Shown here: positions 52,461-61,442 of the stretch, piece by piece
Layout of the letters: each line of letters begins with the position of its first letter
How positions within the stretch are numbered: the first letter of the stretch is position 1
Assembly (NCBI RefSeq): GCF_900109935.1
Contig: NZ_FOBV01000009.1
Coordinates: forward strand, 93,444 to 157,443
From: Chryseobacterium taichungense
GTDB lineage: Bacteria; Bacteroidota; Bacteroidia; Flavobacteriales; Weeksellaceae
Direction of reading: 5' to 3'
DNA length: 64,000 nucleotides
Notes under the pieces: generated by a model
Databases searched by the model: none
Seen by the model: only the letters and a program-made list of their open reading frames with translations
What the model was told of the DNA's origin: nothing
Position numbers and translations under genes: made by a program

Positions 52461-53339
52461 TTATTTATTAAAATAATCCCAGACAGACTTTGAAATATCT
52501 GAAATCATTTTGCAGTTCACCACATTCGTTTCCGTTGAGTTACTGACAAATACAGCTATTGCATAATGCTTGCCATTGGGCAAAGTCACGATGCCAATTT
52601 CATTTTCGGCACCGGTTAAGCCTGAATTATTCTTGCCGGAAGCTCCCGTTTTTCTTGCCACAGGTGTATTTTCCGGAAGTTGTTCGATCAGTTTATTTTT
52701 TCCTGTTGATGTTGAAAACATAATTTGCATTAAATAATCTGTCGACTTTCGAGAGATCAGTTTTCCATCATAAAATTTTTTCAGTACATCCGTTGCAGAA
52801 GCTGCGGTGCTGTAATTTTTGTACTGAATATTCCAGTCTTTGCGCATTTCAGCTTCATTGTATTTAATCTGAAAGCCTTTTACACCTTTGGAATCCATAA
52901 ATCGCTGAACGGTCTGTGTGCCACCCAGTAGTTTCAGTATAATATCACAACCGTTATTATCGCTTTTAGCTACCGTATATTCAAGAATTTCACTTAAAGG
53001 AACTTCAACGACTCCGTCAGGATATTTGTCACGAAGTGGCGACCATGTATTTTCAAATAAATTGGTTTTGTCTAATAAAACCTTCTGATCTAAAGAAAGT
53101 TTCCCTTTATCCACATAATTCAGCAAAGCGACGGCAATATGAAATTTAAAAACACTCTGCATCGGAAGTCTCTTATCGGCATTTTTATAGTATTTAAAAC
53201 CATCTTCAAAACCCAGAACGGAAATTCCTACCGTTGCATTTTTATCCTGAATAATACTGTCAATTTTTTGTTCCAAAACAGATTGCTGGGCAAATGTAAA
53301 TGCTGAAATCAAAAGAAGAATCAGGCTTATCTTTTTCAT
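52461..53339 (-). CDS. Class A beta-lactamase (CGA/CIA-like extended-spectrum type)
   Basis: A 292-residue periplasmic enzyme with signal peptide MKKISLILLLISAFTFAQ. All class A motifs are present: active-site Ser62 in SVFK (62-65), SDN at 126-128, omega-loop Glu162 in KYNEAEM and KTG at 230-232. The NEAEM version of the omega loop and overall length place it with the A2 subclass of PER/VEB/CME/CGA/CIA, as in chromosomal enzymes of Chryseobacterium. It is expected to hydrolyse penicillins and many cephalosporins. No mobile-element signature borders it, so it is probably intrinsic. No regulator gene is adjacent. Confidence 0.92.
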   Translation of the reverse strand: MKKISLILLLISAFTFAQQSVLEQKIDSIIQDKNATVGISVLGFEDGFKYYKNADKRLPMQSVFKFHIAVALLNYVDKGKLSLDQKVLLDKTNLFENTWSPLRDKYPDGVVEVPLSEILEYTVAKSDNNGCDIILKLLGGTQTVQRFMDSKGVKGFQIKYNEAEMRKDWNIQYKNYSTAASATDVLKKFYDGKLISRKSTDYLMQIMFSTSTGKNKLIEQLPENTPVARKTGASGKNNSGLTGAENEIGIVTLPNGKHYAIAVFVSNSTETNVVNCKMISDISKSVWDYFNK

Positions 53340-53351
53340 AATATTTTGTTT

Positions 53352-53386
53352 AAAAAGAAATCCCTCTTAGAAACTAAAAGGGATTT
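53352..53386 (-). terminator. Terminator after the GH5 gene
   Basis: AAATCCC (53358-53364) pairs with GGGATTT (53380-53386), extended by CTTAG/CTAAA-type pairs; on the minus strand T residues follow (53352-53356). It separates the GH5 and beta-lactamase genes. Confidence 0.75.
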
Positions 53387-53403
53387 GCAATTTAAGATTT
53401 TTT

Positions 53404-55125
53404 TTATTTAACGTCTAAATAATTCAGGTTGACACCGTCATTTTCAAAATAGATCCTGATCTTGTTTTCGCCTTTCGTAAGGTTAATTCCTTTGGCAGAA
53501 ACAGTTTTCCAGTTTTCATTTCCTCCTGTGGAGCTGAGAGAAACTGTTGCCAATTGCTTTCCGGAAGCATCTTCAATCCTGATTTTTGCCGGAGAATTAC
53601 TCGCATAATTAATATCAAAAGTATAGGCTTTCCCGGCTTTAGCGTTAATCGTGTACTGAAGCCATTCACCGCTTTCTGTTTTTCCTACATAATATTGATT
53701 ATTGCCGGTTTTATAAATATCAACTCCATCATTTCTCAATTGATTTCCGGAATTCCATTCCGATCTTTTTTCAGGATCACTTACCCAAAGATTGACAAAA
53801 TCTTTATCAAGATAAGCTGAACCCATTCTTCCTAAATCATAATCTGTGGCCAAAATTTTCCCCGGAGCCTGGAGATTTTTGAAAGGTTTTGTAGAAGAAT
53901 CGGTTGTCTGCCTGAACATCGCATCAATGACATCATTTTTTATTTCCACATTGCTGAACTTATAATTGTCAGCAATCTGCATTAGTGCTTTTCTGGCAAA
54001 TTCTTTTGATGGTTTTTCGCCGCCGTTTTTCCAGTAATCCAGCAGTTTCTGATATTCCGGAGTGATTTTTACGTTGGTAATTCCTGCGATATTGTCGATT
54101 TTTTTCATCGGCCAGAATGCATAACCGATATTATGCTTATCCAGAAGCTGAATCAGCTCTGTAAACCACACATTTGAGTTTTCTCCTGTTTCTCCCAGCC
54201 AGATTGGGATATTGTGCTTTTCTCTAAGATCCAAAGCAAACTTAAGGGTAGCGTCATCATTGTAATTCCAATATTTATGGAAACTGAAAACCATATTGTT
54301 GTCCCAAAGTGGCGTTAATCCGTTATAATTATTTCCCCAACCGTTTCCTTCGATAATGATAATATGCTTTTTATCAACGGTACGGATAGCATCCGTAATA
54401 TCTTTTTGTAATTTCCAAAGTGGAGCATTTGACATTTCATCAGTTCCGTTCGGATTTTTTCCTGTGAAATTGATGTTTGGCTCATTGATCAGATCGTATC
54501 CTCCGATCCATGGCTCATCTTTGTATCTTTCTGCCAATTTTTTCCAGAGTGCAATAGTTTTTTTCTGATTTTCCTCGTTTTGCCACAGTGATGGCTTAGA
54601 CTTGTCGTTGTCGGAAATATTCACATCATTTCCCTGTCCTCCTGGAGCAGCGTGAAGATCCAGAATCAGGTATATTTTGTTGTCAGCGCACCATTTCAGA
54701 AGGTCGTCTGTCATTTTAAATCCTTCTTCCAGCCAGGTATTCTGCCCTTTTTTAGGCTCTTTTTCAATCGGCAATGTGTACAGATTATAATGCATCGGCA
54801 ACCTGATTGAGTTAAATCCGGCTTTCTTCAGAAAATCAATATCCTGTTTGGTGATTCCGTTTTTAAGATAAGCTTTATAGAATTCATTCATTCCGTCTTC
54901 ACCGATAAGCTCTGCGATTTTTTCCTTGATTTTATATTGCGGACCGGCAAAATCAGCGGTTTTCAACATGTATCCCTCCTGAAGCATCCATCCTCCCAGA
55001 CCGAGACCTCTCAATTGTATGTTTTCACCTTTGTCATTTACGATCTTTTGTCCGTTTGTCTTTAAAAGTTGTGATGTCCCAAATTGAGACAATAAAAAAG
55101 CGGAAAGTAGGATGGCTCGTTTCAT
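53404..55125 (-). CDS. GH5 glycoside hydrolase with C-terminal CBM6-type module
   Basis: A 573-residue secreted enzyme with signal peptide MKRAILLSAFLLSQFGTSQ. The GH5 (cellulase-like) barrel spans about residues 25-365. The acid/base is Glu215 in DLINEPN and the nucleophile is Glu312 in WLGETGEN; the conserved SIRLPMHY and DLHAAPGGQ segments are also seen. A linker leads to a beta-sandwich at about 440-573 with 'SGEWLQYTINAKAGKAYTFDINYAS' and 'GENKIRIYFENDGVNLNYLDV', typical of CBM6. It may cut a beta-glucan or related polymer, but the linkage cannot be fixed from sequence alone. Confidence 0.88.
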   Translation of the reverse strand: MKRAILLSAFLLSQFGTSQLLKTNGQKIVNDKGENIQLRGLGLGGWMLQEGYMLKTADFAGPQYKIKEKIAELIGEDGMNEFYKAYLKNGITKQDIDFLKKAGFNSIRLPMHYNLYTLPIEKEPKKGQNTWLEEGFKMTDDLLKWCADNKIYLILDLHAAPGGQGNDVNISDNDKSKPSLWQNEENQKKTIALWKKLAERYKDEPWIGGYDLINEPNINFTGKNPNGTDEMSNAPLWKLQKDITDAIRTVDKKHIIIIEGNGWGNNYNGLTPLWDNNMVFSFHKYWNYNDDATLKFALDLREKHNIPIWLGETGENSNVWFTELIQLLDKHNIGYAFWPMKKIDNIAGITNVKITPEYQKLLDYWKNGGEKPSKEFARKALMQIADNYKFSNVEIKNDVIDAMFRQTTDSSTKPFKNLQAPGKILATDYDLGRMGSAYLDKDFVNLWVSDPEKRSEWNSGNQLRNDGVDIYKTGNNQYYVGKTESGEWLQYTINAKAGKAYTFDINYASNSPAKIRIEDASGKQLATVSLSSTGGNENWKTVSAKGINLTKGENKIRIYFENDGVNLNYLDVK

Positions 55126-55256
55126 AGTTGTTTTAATTATTAAATATTATGGGATATTTTTAAGAATGATTATTTGATAATGACAAATATATTTAAAATT
55201 TATTAAATAGAATTTAAATATTTATACATGAAGAAAAATGTGGTATAGGTATAAAT

Positions 55257-55292
55257 GAAAAGAGACTGCTTATTGATAAACAGTCTCTTTTC
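55257..55292 (-). terminator. Terminator after rplS
   Basis: GAAAAGAGACTG (55257-55268) and CAGTCTCTTTTC (55281-55292) are fully complementary 12-base arms with T-rich sequence on the minus-strand exit side. Confidence 0.8.
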
Positions 55293-55311
55293 GTATGTAT
55301 TGTTGTCTGAA

Positions 55312-55668
55312 TTATTTCTTTTTGTAAGCAGCGTCTTTAATTCTCGCTTTTTTACCTCTAAGATCTCTGAAGTAGTAAATTCTTGATCTTCTAACTTTAC
55401 CTCTTCTGTCAACTTCAATTTTCTGAAGAGCAGGCATGTTGATAGGGAATACTCTTTCTACCCCTACATCACCAGACATTTTTCTGATCGTGAAAGTTTT
55501 TGTAGAACCAGTACCTCTTAATTGGATAACTGTTCCTTTGAAGAACTGAGTTCTTGTTTTTTGTCCTTCCTTAATTTCGTAATACACAGTGATTGTATCA
55601 CCCGCTTTGAATTCAGGGAATTCTTTTTTTGTAATGTACTTGTCTTGTACGTACTTTAATAAATCCAT
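55312..55668 (-). CDS. rplS: 50S ribosomal protein L19
   Basis: A 118-residue ribosomal protein: 'KEFPEFKAGDTITVYYEIKEGQKTRTQFFKGTVIQLRG', 'TFTIRKMSGDVGVERVFPINMPALQKIEVDRRGKVRRSRIYYFRDLRGKKARI' match bL19 along the entire length. It sits at the 30S-50S interface. It is transcribed alone here rather than with trmD and rimM as in many bacteria, from a two-element promoter at 55740-55771 with a leader of about 65 bases. Confidence 0.97.
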   Translation of the reverse strand: MDLLKYVQDKYITKKEFPEFKAGDTITVYYEIKEGQKTRTQFFKGTVIQLRGTGSTKTFTIRKMSGDVGVERVFPINMPALQKIEVDRRGKVRRSRIYYFRDLRGKKARIKDAAYKKK

Positions 55669-55739
55669 TATTAATTAAAATAAAATGTTTAAAGCTAAGC
55701 AACTTACACGGACTTCGTCAGAGGTTGAATAACAGGCTG

Positions 55740-55771
55740 CAAATATACAAATCATTTTTCAAATATTCCAA
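55740..55771 (-). promoter_or_regulatory. Two-element promoter of rplS
   Basis: On the minus strand TTG (55771-55769) is followed after 21 bases by TATATTTG (55747-55740). This is a full match to TTG-N17-23-TAnnTTTG, the best promoter in the window. Confidence 0.75.
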
Positions 55772-55875
55772 ATAAATTAATACGTTAAATAAAAATCATA
55801 TGTCCAAAGTAATAATTTAAGAATAGGGACAATAATTCTATCATTTAACCAAATTGAAGAATCATCCGTTAAAGA

Positions 55876-55920
55876 GTCCCGAAGGGACGACCTATATCAG
55901 GATTGGATGTCAGTCCAATC
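55876..55920 (+). repeat. Palindrome doublet in the rplS-doxX gap
   Basis: GTCCC-GAA-GGGAC (55876-55888), then GACCTATATCAG, then GATTGGA-TGTCAG-TCCAATC (55901-55920). Two palindromes separated by 12 bases, resembling in plan, but not in sequence, the RAYT-associated elements. Noncoding. Confidence 0.55.
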
Positions 55921-55938
55921 AAAATTAAGCATCCTGTT

Positions 55939-55977
55939 TAAAAAGAAGCGGCAAAAATTTAAAATTTTTGCCGCTTC
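55939..55977 (-). terminator. Terminator after the DoxX-like gene
   Basis: GAAGCGGCAAAAATTT (55945-55960) and its exact complement (55962-55977) flank one A. On the minus strand a T run (55944-55940) follows. It begins right after the gene's stop codon. Confidence 0.85.
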
Positions 55978-55979
55978 AA

Positions 55980-56357
55980 TTATTCATCCGTAGATTTTAA
56001 GGCCCAGGCAATTAGCGGTGCCTGCATAAACAGCCTCGCAAATCGCTGATTATCGGTATTGAGTCCGAAAGAATCTCTTCTGTTTTTATATTGGGCAATA
56101 TTCCCCGGAAGTACGGCGGCAAAGAAGCCGGCTACTATCTTTCCCATGGTTTTGCGGTACTTCTTGGGTGTTGCAATAACGGCTGTTCCTAATGCGATTT
56201 CAGCAATTCCGGAATAAACAACCGTGTCATCCTTATCCAAAGGAACCCATTCAGGAACCTGTGCCTGGAATTCTTTCCTTGCAAAAGTGAGATGTCCTAT
56301 TCCTGCTGTTATGAGAAATGCACCTAAGGCAATTCTTGAAATGTTTTTCGCTTCCAT
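55980..56357 (-). CDS. DoxX-like membrane protein
   Basis: A 125-residue membrane protein (start at the ATG read at 56357-56355, MEAKNISRIALG; an upstream ATG would add 12 residues without a membrane role). Four hydrophobic segments and the pattern 'ALGAFLITAGIGHLTFARKEFQAQVPEWVPLDKDDTVVYSGIAEIALGTAVI' match DoxX-like proteins in the DoxX/SURF4 superfamily. Function unknown; some members take part in redox stress. A perfect terminator palindrome follows. Confidence 0.78.
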   Translation of the reverse strand: MEAKNISRIALGAFLITAGIGHLTFARKEFQAQVPEWVPLDKDDTVVYSGIAEIALGTAVIATPKKYRKTMGKIVAGFFAAVLPGNIAQYKNRRDSFGLNTDNQRFARLFMQAPLIAWALKSTDE

Positions 56358-56528
56358 AATAATAAAATTTAATTGTGATAAAAGGTGTGTCATATCTTAA
56401 CCAAAATCCAGACCATGATAAGCTATTGTCTGGTAAGATGTATTATGCACTATGCTAAATCCTTAGCTGTTTCTTCCCGATATGAGAAAAAGTATTAAAT
56501 TTAAGCCAACAGAAAAATCTAATATTTC

Positions 56529-57233
56529 ATGATAGATAAAAGAGTAAAAAATGCAAAGGAAGCCATTGCAGGCATTACAGACGGAATGACATTAATGCTG
56601 GGCGGGTTCGGACTTTGCGGTATTCCTGAAAATTCAATTAACGCCTTGGTAGAGAGTGATGTAAAAGATCTTACATGCATATCAAACAATGCAGGAGTCG
56701 ATGATTTCGGATTGGGATTGCTGTTGCAGAAAAGACAGATCAAAAAAATGATTTCCTCTTACGTTGGAGAAAATGCAGAGTTTGAAAGACAGATGCTTTC
56801 CGGCGAACTTGAAGTTGAGCTTACTCCACAGGGAACTTTGGCGGAAAAATGTAGAGCGGCACAGGCAGGAATTCCGGCCTTCTATACGCCGGCAGGTTTC
56901 GGAACAGAGGTGGCAGAAGGAAAGGAAGTAAAAGATTTTGATGGGAAGCCTCATATTCTGGAACATGCATTCAAAGCAGATTTTTCCATTGTAAAAGCTT
57001 GGAAGGGTGATCATGCAGGTAATCTTATTTTTAAAGGATCAGCAAGGAATTTTAATCATCCGATGGCCGGAGCAGGAAAAATTACCATCGCAGAAGTAGA
57101 AGAATTGGTAGAACCTGGCGAACTAGATCCCAATCAGATACACATTCCGGGAATTATGATCCAGAGAATTTTCCAGGGTGAAAAATTTGAAAAAAGAATA
57201 GAACAGCGTACCGTAAGAAAAAGAGATCATTAG
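56529..57233 (+). CDS. 3-oxoacid CoA-transferase subunit A
   Basis: A 234-residue subunit of a succinyl-CoA:3-ketoacid-type CoA transferase (ScoA/AtoD-like). '[48 protein letters not shown]' is the family start and '[23 protein letters not shown]' the substrate-binding region. The enzyme moves CoA between succinate and acetoacetate in ketone-body use. Subunit B starts 116 bases downstream. Confidence 0.93.
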   Translation: MIDKRVKNAKEAIAGITDGMTLMLGGFGLCGIPENSINALVESDVKDLTCISNNAGVDDFGLGLLLQKRQIKKMISSYVGENAEFERQMLSGELEVELTPQGTLAEKCRAAQAGIPAFYTPAGFGTEVAEGKEVKDFDGKPHILEHAFKADFSIVKAWKGDHAGNLIFKGSARNFNHPMAGAGKITIAEVEELVEPGELDPNQIHIPGIMIQRIFQGEKFEKRIEQRTVRKRDH

Positions 57234-57349
57234 TAAAGATGATAATTGCTTTCATATTTAAAGTAATTTATATTAAATCTTACGCATTTTGAGTTAAAAA
57301 ACAGGTCAATTCCAGATTGGCCCATCAAACAAATTTTCAAATTATTACC

Positions 57350-58003
57350 ATGTTAAGTAAAGAAGATATAGCAAAACGTATTTCAAAAGAAGTCAAAGAC
57401 GGATATTATGTAAACCTCGGAATCGGAATTCCTACTCTGGTTGCCAATTATGTTCCGGAAAATCTCAACGTAGAATTCCAAAGTGAAAACGGAGTGTTGG
57501 GAATGGGACCGTTTCCCTTTGAAGGCGAAGAAGATGCAGATATCATTAATGCCGGAAAACAGACCATTATAATTTTAGATGGTGGTTCCTTCTTCGATTC
57601 TGCTTTCAGTTTTGGGATGATCAGAAGCAAAAAAGTAGATCTTACCATTCTAGGAGCAATGGAAGTTTCCGAAAACGGAGATATTGCCAACTGGAAAATC
57701 CCGGGGAAAATGGTGAAAGGCATGGGTGGTGCAATGGATCTCGTAGCCTCTGCAGAGAATATTATCGTTGCGATGATGCACGTCAACAAAGCCGGAGAAA
57801 GCAAAATCCTGAAAAAGTGTACGCTTCCATTAACGGGTGTCAACTGTGTAAAAAGAGTGGTGACAGAATTGGCGGTACTGGATGTTACTCCTGCCGGTTT
57901 TAAACTGATTGAAAGGGCTCCCGGAGTTTCCGTAGAGCACATTATACAATCAACAGAAGCAGATCTTATTATAGAAGGAGAAATTCCTGAAATGGCGTTT
58001 TAA
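57350..58003 (+). CDS. 3-oxoacid CoA-transferase subunit B
   Basis: A 217-residue catalytic subunit (ScoB/AtoA-like). The glutamate that forms the CoA thioester is Glu46 in FQSENGVLGMGP. 'VNLGIGIPTLVANYVP' and 'IPGKMVKGMGGAMDLVASAENIIV' are also typical. The ATG at 57350 is preferred over a TTG 33 bases upstream because it begins at the conserved MLSKEDIAKRI. A strong terminator follows. The 116-base gap from subunit A is longer than usual for this pair. Confidence 0.93.
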   Translation: MLSKEDIAKRISKEVKDGYYVNLGIGIPTLVANYVPENLNVEFQSENGVLGMGPFPFEGEEDADIINAGKQTIIILDGGSFFDSAFSFGMIRSKKVDLTILGAMEVSENGDIANWKIPGKMVKGMGGAMDLVASAENIIVAMMHVNKAGESKILKKCTLPLTGVNCVKRVVTELAVLDVTPAGFKLIERAPGVSVEHIIQSTEADLIIEGEIPEMAF

Positions 58004-58010
58004 ATAAAAT

Positions 58011-58045
58011 AAAAGCTGTTTCAATTTTCTTGAAACAGCTTTTTT
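58011..58045 (+). terminator. Terminator after the CoA-transferase genes
   Basis: AAAAGCTGTTTCAA (58011-58024) pairs with TTGAAACAGCTTTT (58030-58043), followed by T residues. Confidence 0.88.
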
Positions 58046-58097
58046 AGAAAAAGTATTATGTTTTTAAAGTGTTGAAAATATAATATTCATTGTGTTT

Positions 58098-58778
58098 TCA
58101 GAATAAGAACTTAAACCCGAAAGATAAGGTAGAAATTGCATTACCGTTTGGTCCGAGTACAGCTTTATTATAATCTGGTGTTACCGTTGCTACATGGGCC
58201 AATGAAAAATCTGTTGTTTTAATATCTTTTGTTGTTCCCGGATAATTTTTAATTGTTGTATAAGAGAGATTAGCCAGATTATAAGAGAATTCTACCGTAA
58301 AATGTTTTGTCAGTACATAATCCAAACCTCCTGATAAAGCTAATCCAATCTGATTTACTTTGATATCGCTGTCCGGTATAGATTGTCCGTTTGCCGTTAC
58401 TTTGGTTTTTCCTGAAATGATGGGAACTGCAAGTTGTCCGAAGAAAAATAAACCTCCGTGTATATTCCAGTATTTTCTTGCCAGCGGCTCAACCACTAAC
58501 AGATTGGTTTTTAAAGTAACATTTTCAGCAAATTGATTGGTCGATTTTACTCCAATATTCCCTACAGCGATTCCTACAGCAGTAGATGGGCCGACAAAAT
58601 ATCCTGCAAGAGGCAAAATTGTTGTACTAGACGATTTACCATTTTCTGAGCCATCATTTGTACTTTGATAACCGATTTGGGCTGTAGCAAACCATGTTCC
58701 TTTTAAACCTTCCTGTTTTGTTTGAGCGTTGCATAATCCCATTATTACCACAAAACTGGTCAATAATAATTTTCTCAT
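58098..58778 (-). CDS. Outer-membrane beta-barrel protein
   Basis: A 226-residue protein with a signal peptide (ending LCNAQ). It shows alternating strands typical of an eight-stranded barrel (PF13505-like): 'GTWFATAQIGYQ', 'TTILPLAGYFVGPSTAVGIAVGNIG', 'IGLALSGGLDYVLTKHFTVEFSYNLANLSYTT' and the C-terminal 'STLSFGFKFLF' with terminal Phe, the barrel-assembly signal. Function unknown. A perfect -7 box lies 29 bases upstream. Confidence 0.85.
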   Translation of the reverse strand: MRKLLLTSFVVIMGLCNAQTKQEGLKGTWFATAQIGYQSTNDGSENGKSSSTTILPLAGYFVGPSTAVGIAVGNIGVKSTNQFAENVTLKTNLLVVEPLARKYWNIHGGLFFFGQLAVPIISGKTKVTANGQSIPDSDIKVNQIGLALSGGLDYVLTKHFTVEFSYNLANLSYTTIKNYPGTTKDIKTTDFSLAHVATVTPDYNKAVLGPNGNAISTLSFGFKFLF

Positions 58779-58807
58779 GTTCCTAATTTTTGTTTGTTTA
58801 ACAAGAT

Positions 58808-58815
58808 CAAATTTA
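58808..58815 (-). promoter_or_regulatory. -7 box of the outer-membrane protein gene
   Basis: The minus strand reads TAAATTTG, ending 29 bases before the start codon at 58778. Confidence 0.55.
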
Positions 58816-59138
58816 TTATCGTTTTAACATTTTTTATGAGTATTTATTACTGATATTTGTCACTTTTGATATTTATCATTTTCATTAAAAAATAAAATTT
58901 TTGTTTTTAAATTTACAGTAGATTAAGGTGTATGTTTTAAATATTTTTAAATTATATTATTTTGATTTGAATTATTTACATTGGGTTTTCCTATTGCGTA
59001 AGCCCGGATTTTATATGGATGGATTTCTACATTTAAATTAAGATTTCATAAAAATTTCCCGCGTTAAGACTTAAGATATTAAATCGTCTGTAAATTTTCA
59101 GAAAATAAGTATATTCGCCTAAATCTTAAACTCACAAA
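58816..59138 (+). other. 323-bp AT-rich gap before the GH20 gene
   Basis: No gene, RNA or repeat seen. TATATTCG at 59110-59117 is a seven-of-eight match to the -7 consensus, ending 21 bases before the GH20 ATG, and is the likely promoter of the GH20-asparaginase-cutC genes. Confidence 0.5.
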
Positions 59139-61391
59139 ATGCAGCGTTTTTTACTGGTATTTTCTGTATTGTTTTCAAGTCTGTTTCATACTCAAACAAG
59201 ATTAAATATAATTCCTTATCCACAAAAAGTGGAATTTCAGAATGGTGAATTTAATGTAAATGATCAAACAGCTGTTAAAGGTGTTGAAACCTCTTTTGAA
59301 TATCAGTTTTTTTTAAATTCATTAAAACAACAATATAATCTTGATTTATCAAAAAATAAAAGAAGCAGTAGAGAGAATGCTATTTTTATGACCATCGATA
59401 AAAAAATAAATGATGCTGTTGATTACGAAATAACTGTTGATAAAAAATTAATTTTACTAAAAGCAAAAAATAAAGAGGGCTTATTTCATGGGCTGCAGAC
59501 TTTGCTTCAGCTTATCCGAAATTCTAAAAACGGAAATATTCCGGCAGTAAAAATTTCTGATACACCAAAATTCGCCTGGCGCGGAATGCACCTCGATGTC
59601 TGCCGTCATTTTTTCACAGTCGATGAAGTTAAGCAATACATCGATTATCTCGCGATGTACAAATTGAATACATTTCACTGGCATTTGACAGACGACCAGG
59701 GCTGGAGAATTGAAATTAAAAAATATCCAAAATTAACACAAATCGGTTCGAAACGTAAAGAATCCATGATTGGAGCTTACGTTGACAATACTTTCGACGG
59801 AAAACCCTACGGGCCCTATTTTTATACTCAGGAACAGATTAAAGAAGTTGTAAAATACGCTACGGAAAGGCATATCACCATTGTTCCGGAAATCGAAATG
59901 CCGGGGCATGCGCTGGCCGCGCTTTCTGCTTATCCTGAGTTGGCTTGTACAAAAGGGCCATTTGAGCCGGCTACGAAATGGGGTGTTTTTGATGATGTTT
60001 TCTGTCCAAAGGATGAAACTTTTAAATTTTTGGAAAATGTTTTAGATGAGGTAATAACGCTTTTCCCTTCAAAATATATTCACATCGGTGGCGACGAATG
60101 TCCCAAAACAAGATGGAAAGAATGTGCCCACTGCCAGGAATTAATAAAGAAAAATAATCTCAAGGATGAACATGGTTTACAAAGCTACTTTATTCACAGG
60201 ATTGAAAAATATGTCAATTCAAAAGACAGAAAGATTATCGGATGGGATGAAATTCTGGAAGGCGGTTTAGCGCCAAACGCTGCCGTCATGAGCTGGACGG
60301 GAATTAAAGGCGGAGTTGAAGCTGCAAAATCGGGCCATTTCGCGGTAATGACCCCCGGATCTTATTGTTATTTCGACCACTATCAGGGAGATCCTGCTAC
60401 CGAGCCCAATGCTTTCGGAGGTTTTACACCATTGGATAAAGTATATTCTTATAACCCGATTCCTGAAGAATTAAATCAGGACGAAGCAAAATATATTCTA
60501 GGTGTTCAGGCTAATCTGTGGACAGAATATATTCTTGATTTTAAACAGGTTCAGTATATGATTTTTCCTAGATTACTCGCCCTTTCAGAAGTAGGATGGG
60601 GAACTTCAGATCCTAAAAATTATAAAGAATTTGAAGGGAGAGTCATTAATGAATTCAAAACGTTGGATAAAATGGGTGTTAATTATGCAAAAAGCATCTA
60701 TAATGTTTCAGGAAAAGTGATTTCTGTTAATAATGGGGTCGCTTATGAACTTTCTACCTCGCAAAATCCCAATGGAATCCGTTATACGTTGGATGGAACA
60801 AACCCTACAGTAAATTCTCCATCTTATCAAAGCCCTCTACCAGTTTCAAAGTCATTAACAATAAAATCTGCTTATTTTGAAAACGGACAACTGAAAAGTG
60901 CCATTTCTTCACAAAATTTTACCATATCAAAAAGCACCGGAAAAAAGATTATACTTGAAGAGCAGCCAAGTGAAAATTATTCTTTCGGAGGCGCTTTTAC
61001 CTTAGTTGACGGAATTATCGGAAATCCAAGACGATTAGGAAAAACATGGTTAGGATTTCAGGGAAAAGATGTCGTTGCGACCATTGATTTTGGACAGAAA
61101 ACTTCTTTCTCGGAAGTTTATTTTAATACGTTGGATAATAAAGGAAGCTGGATCCATTTTGCAAAATCCGCACAGATTTTTAGATCAGATAATGGAACTG
61201 ATTTTAAGATGATCAAAGAAATTGGAAAAGATGAAATTCTTTCTGCCAATGGGAAAATCAGGTTAAATGTAGGAAATCAGAATTCAAAATATTTAAAAAT
61301 AAAAATCGAAAATGCAGGAATTATTCCGGCCGGAAATCCCGGTGCCGATTCAAAAGCCTGGCTATTCGTCGATGAAATCGGAGCAAACTAA
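59139..61391 (+). CDS. GH20 beta-N-acetylhexosaminidase
   Basis: A 750-residue secreted enzyme (signal peptide MQRFLLVFSVLFSSLFHTQ) that removes terminal GlcNAc or GalNAc. In order: the GH20b domain (about 20-140), the GH20 barrel (about 145-495) with the catalytic Asp319-Glu320 pair in HIGGDECPKTRW, a chitobiase-type beta-sandwich (about 520-590, GIRYTLDGTNPTVNSP) and a C-terminal discoidin/F5-F8 domain (about 600-750). HWHLTDDQGWRIEI is a further hallmark. It is followed by glycosylasparaginase and cutC genes in one likely transcription unit. Confidence 0.95.
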   Translation: MQRFLLVFSVLFSSLFHTQTRLNIIPYPQKVEFQNGEFNVNDQTAVKGVETSFEYQFFLNSLKQQYNLDLSKNKRSSRENAIFMTIDKKINDAVDYEITVDKKLILLKAKNKEGLFHGLQTLLQLIRNSKNGNIPAVKISDTPKFAWRGMHLDVCRHFFTVDEVKQYIDYLAMYKLNTFHWHLTDDQGWRIEIKKYPKLTQIGSKRKESMIGAYVDNTFDGKPYGPYFYTQEQIKEVVKYATERHITIVPEIEMPGHALAALSAYPELACTKGPFEPATKWGVFDDVFCPKDETFKFLENVLDEVITLFPSKYIHIGGDECPKTRWKECAHCQELIKKNNLKDEHGLQSYFIHRIEKYVNSKDRKIIGWDEILEGGLAPNAAVMSWTGIKGGVEAAKSGHFAVMTPGSYCYFDHYQGDPATEPNAFGGFTPLDKVYSYNPIPEELNQDEAKYILGVQANLWTEYILDFKQVQYMIFPRLLALSEVGWGTSDPKNYKEFEGRVINEFKTLDKMGVNYAKSIYNVSGKVISVNNGVAYELSTSQNPNGIRYTLDGTNPTVNSPSYQSPLPVSKSLTIKSAYFENGQLKSAISSQNFTISKSTGKKIILEEQPSENYSFGGAFTLVDGIIGNPRRLGKTWLGFQGKDVVATIDFGQKTSFSEVYFNTLDNKGSWIHFAKSAQIFRSDNGTDFKMIKEIGKDEILSANGKIRLNVGNQNSKYLKIKIENAGIIPAGNPGADSKAWLFVDEIGAN

Positions 61392-61401
61392 ATAATTTTT
61401 A

Positions 61402-61437
61402 CTCAACCTTAGCCTTTACCTCAACCTCAACCTTAAA
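61402..61437 (+). repeat. Degenerate hexanucleotide array before the asparaginase gene
   Basis: Six hexamers in phase: CTCAAC, CTTAGC, CTTTAC, CTCAAC, CTCAAC, CTTAAA. The array ends five bases before the ATG at 61443 and so fills the place of a ribosome binding site. A perfect relative lies before cutC. Confidence 0.75.
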
Positions 61438-61442
61438 TACAT

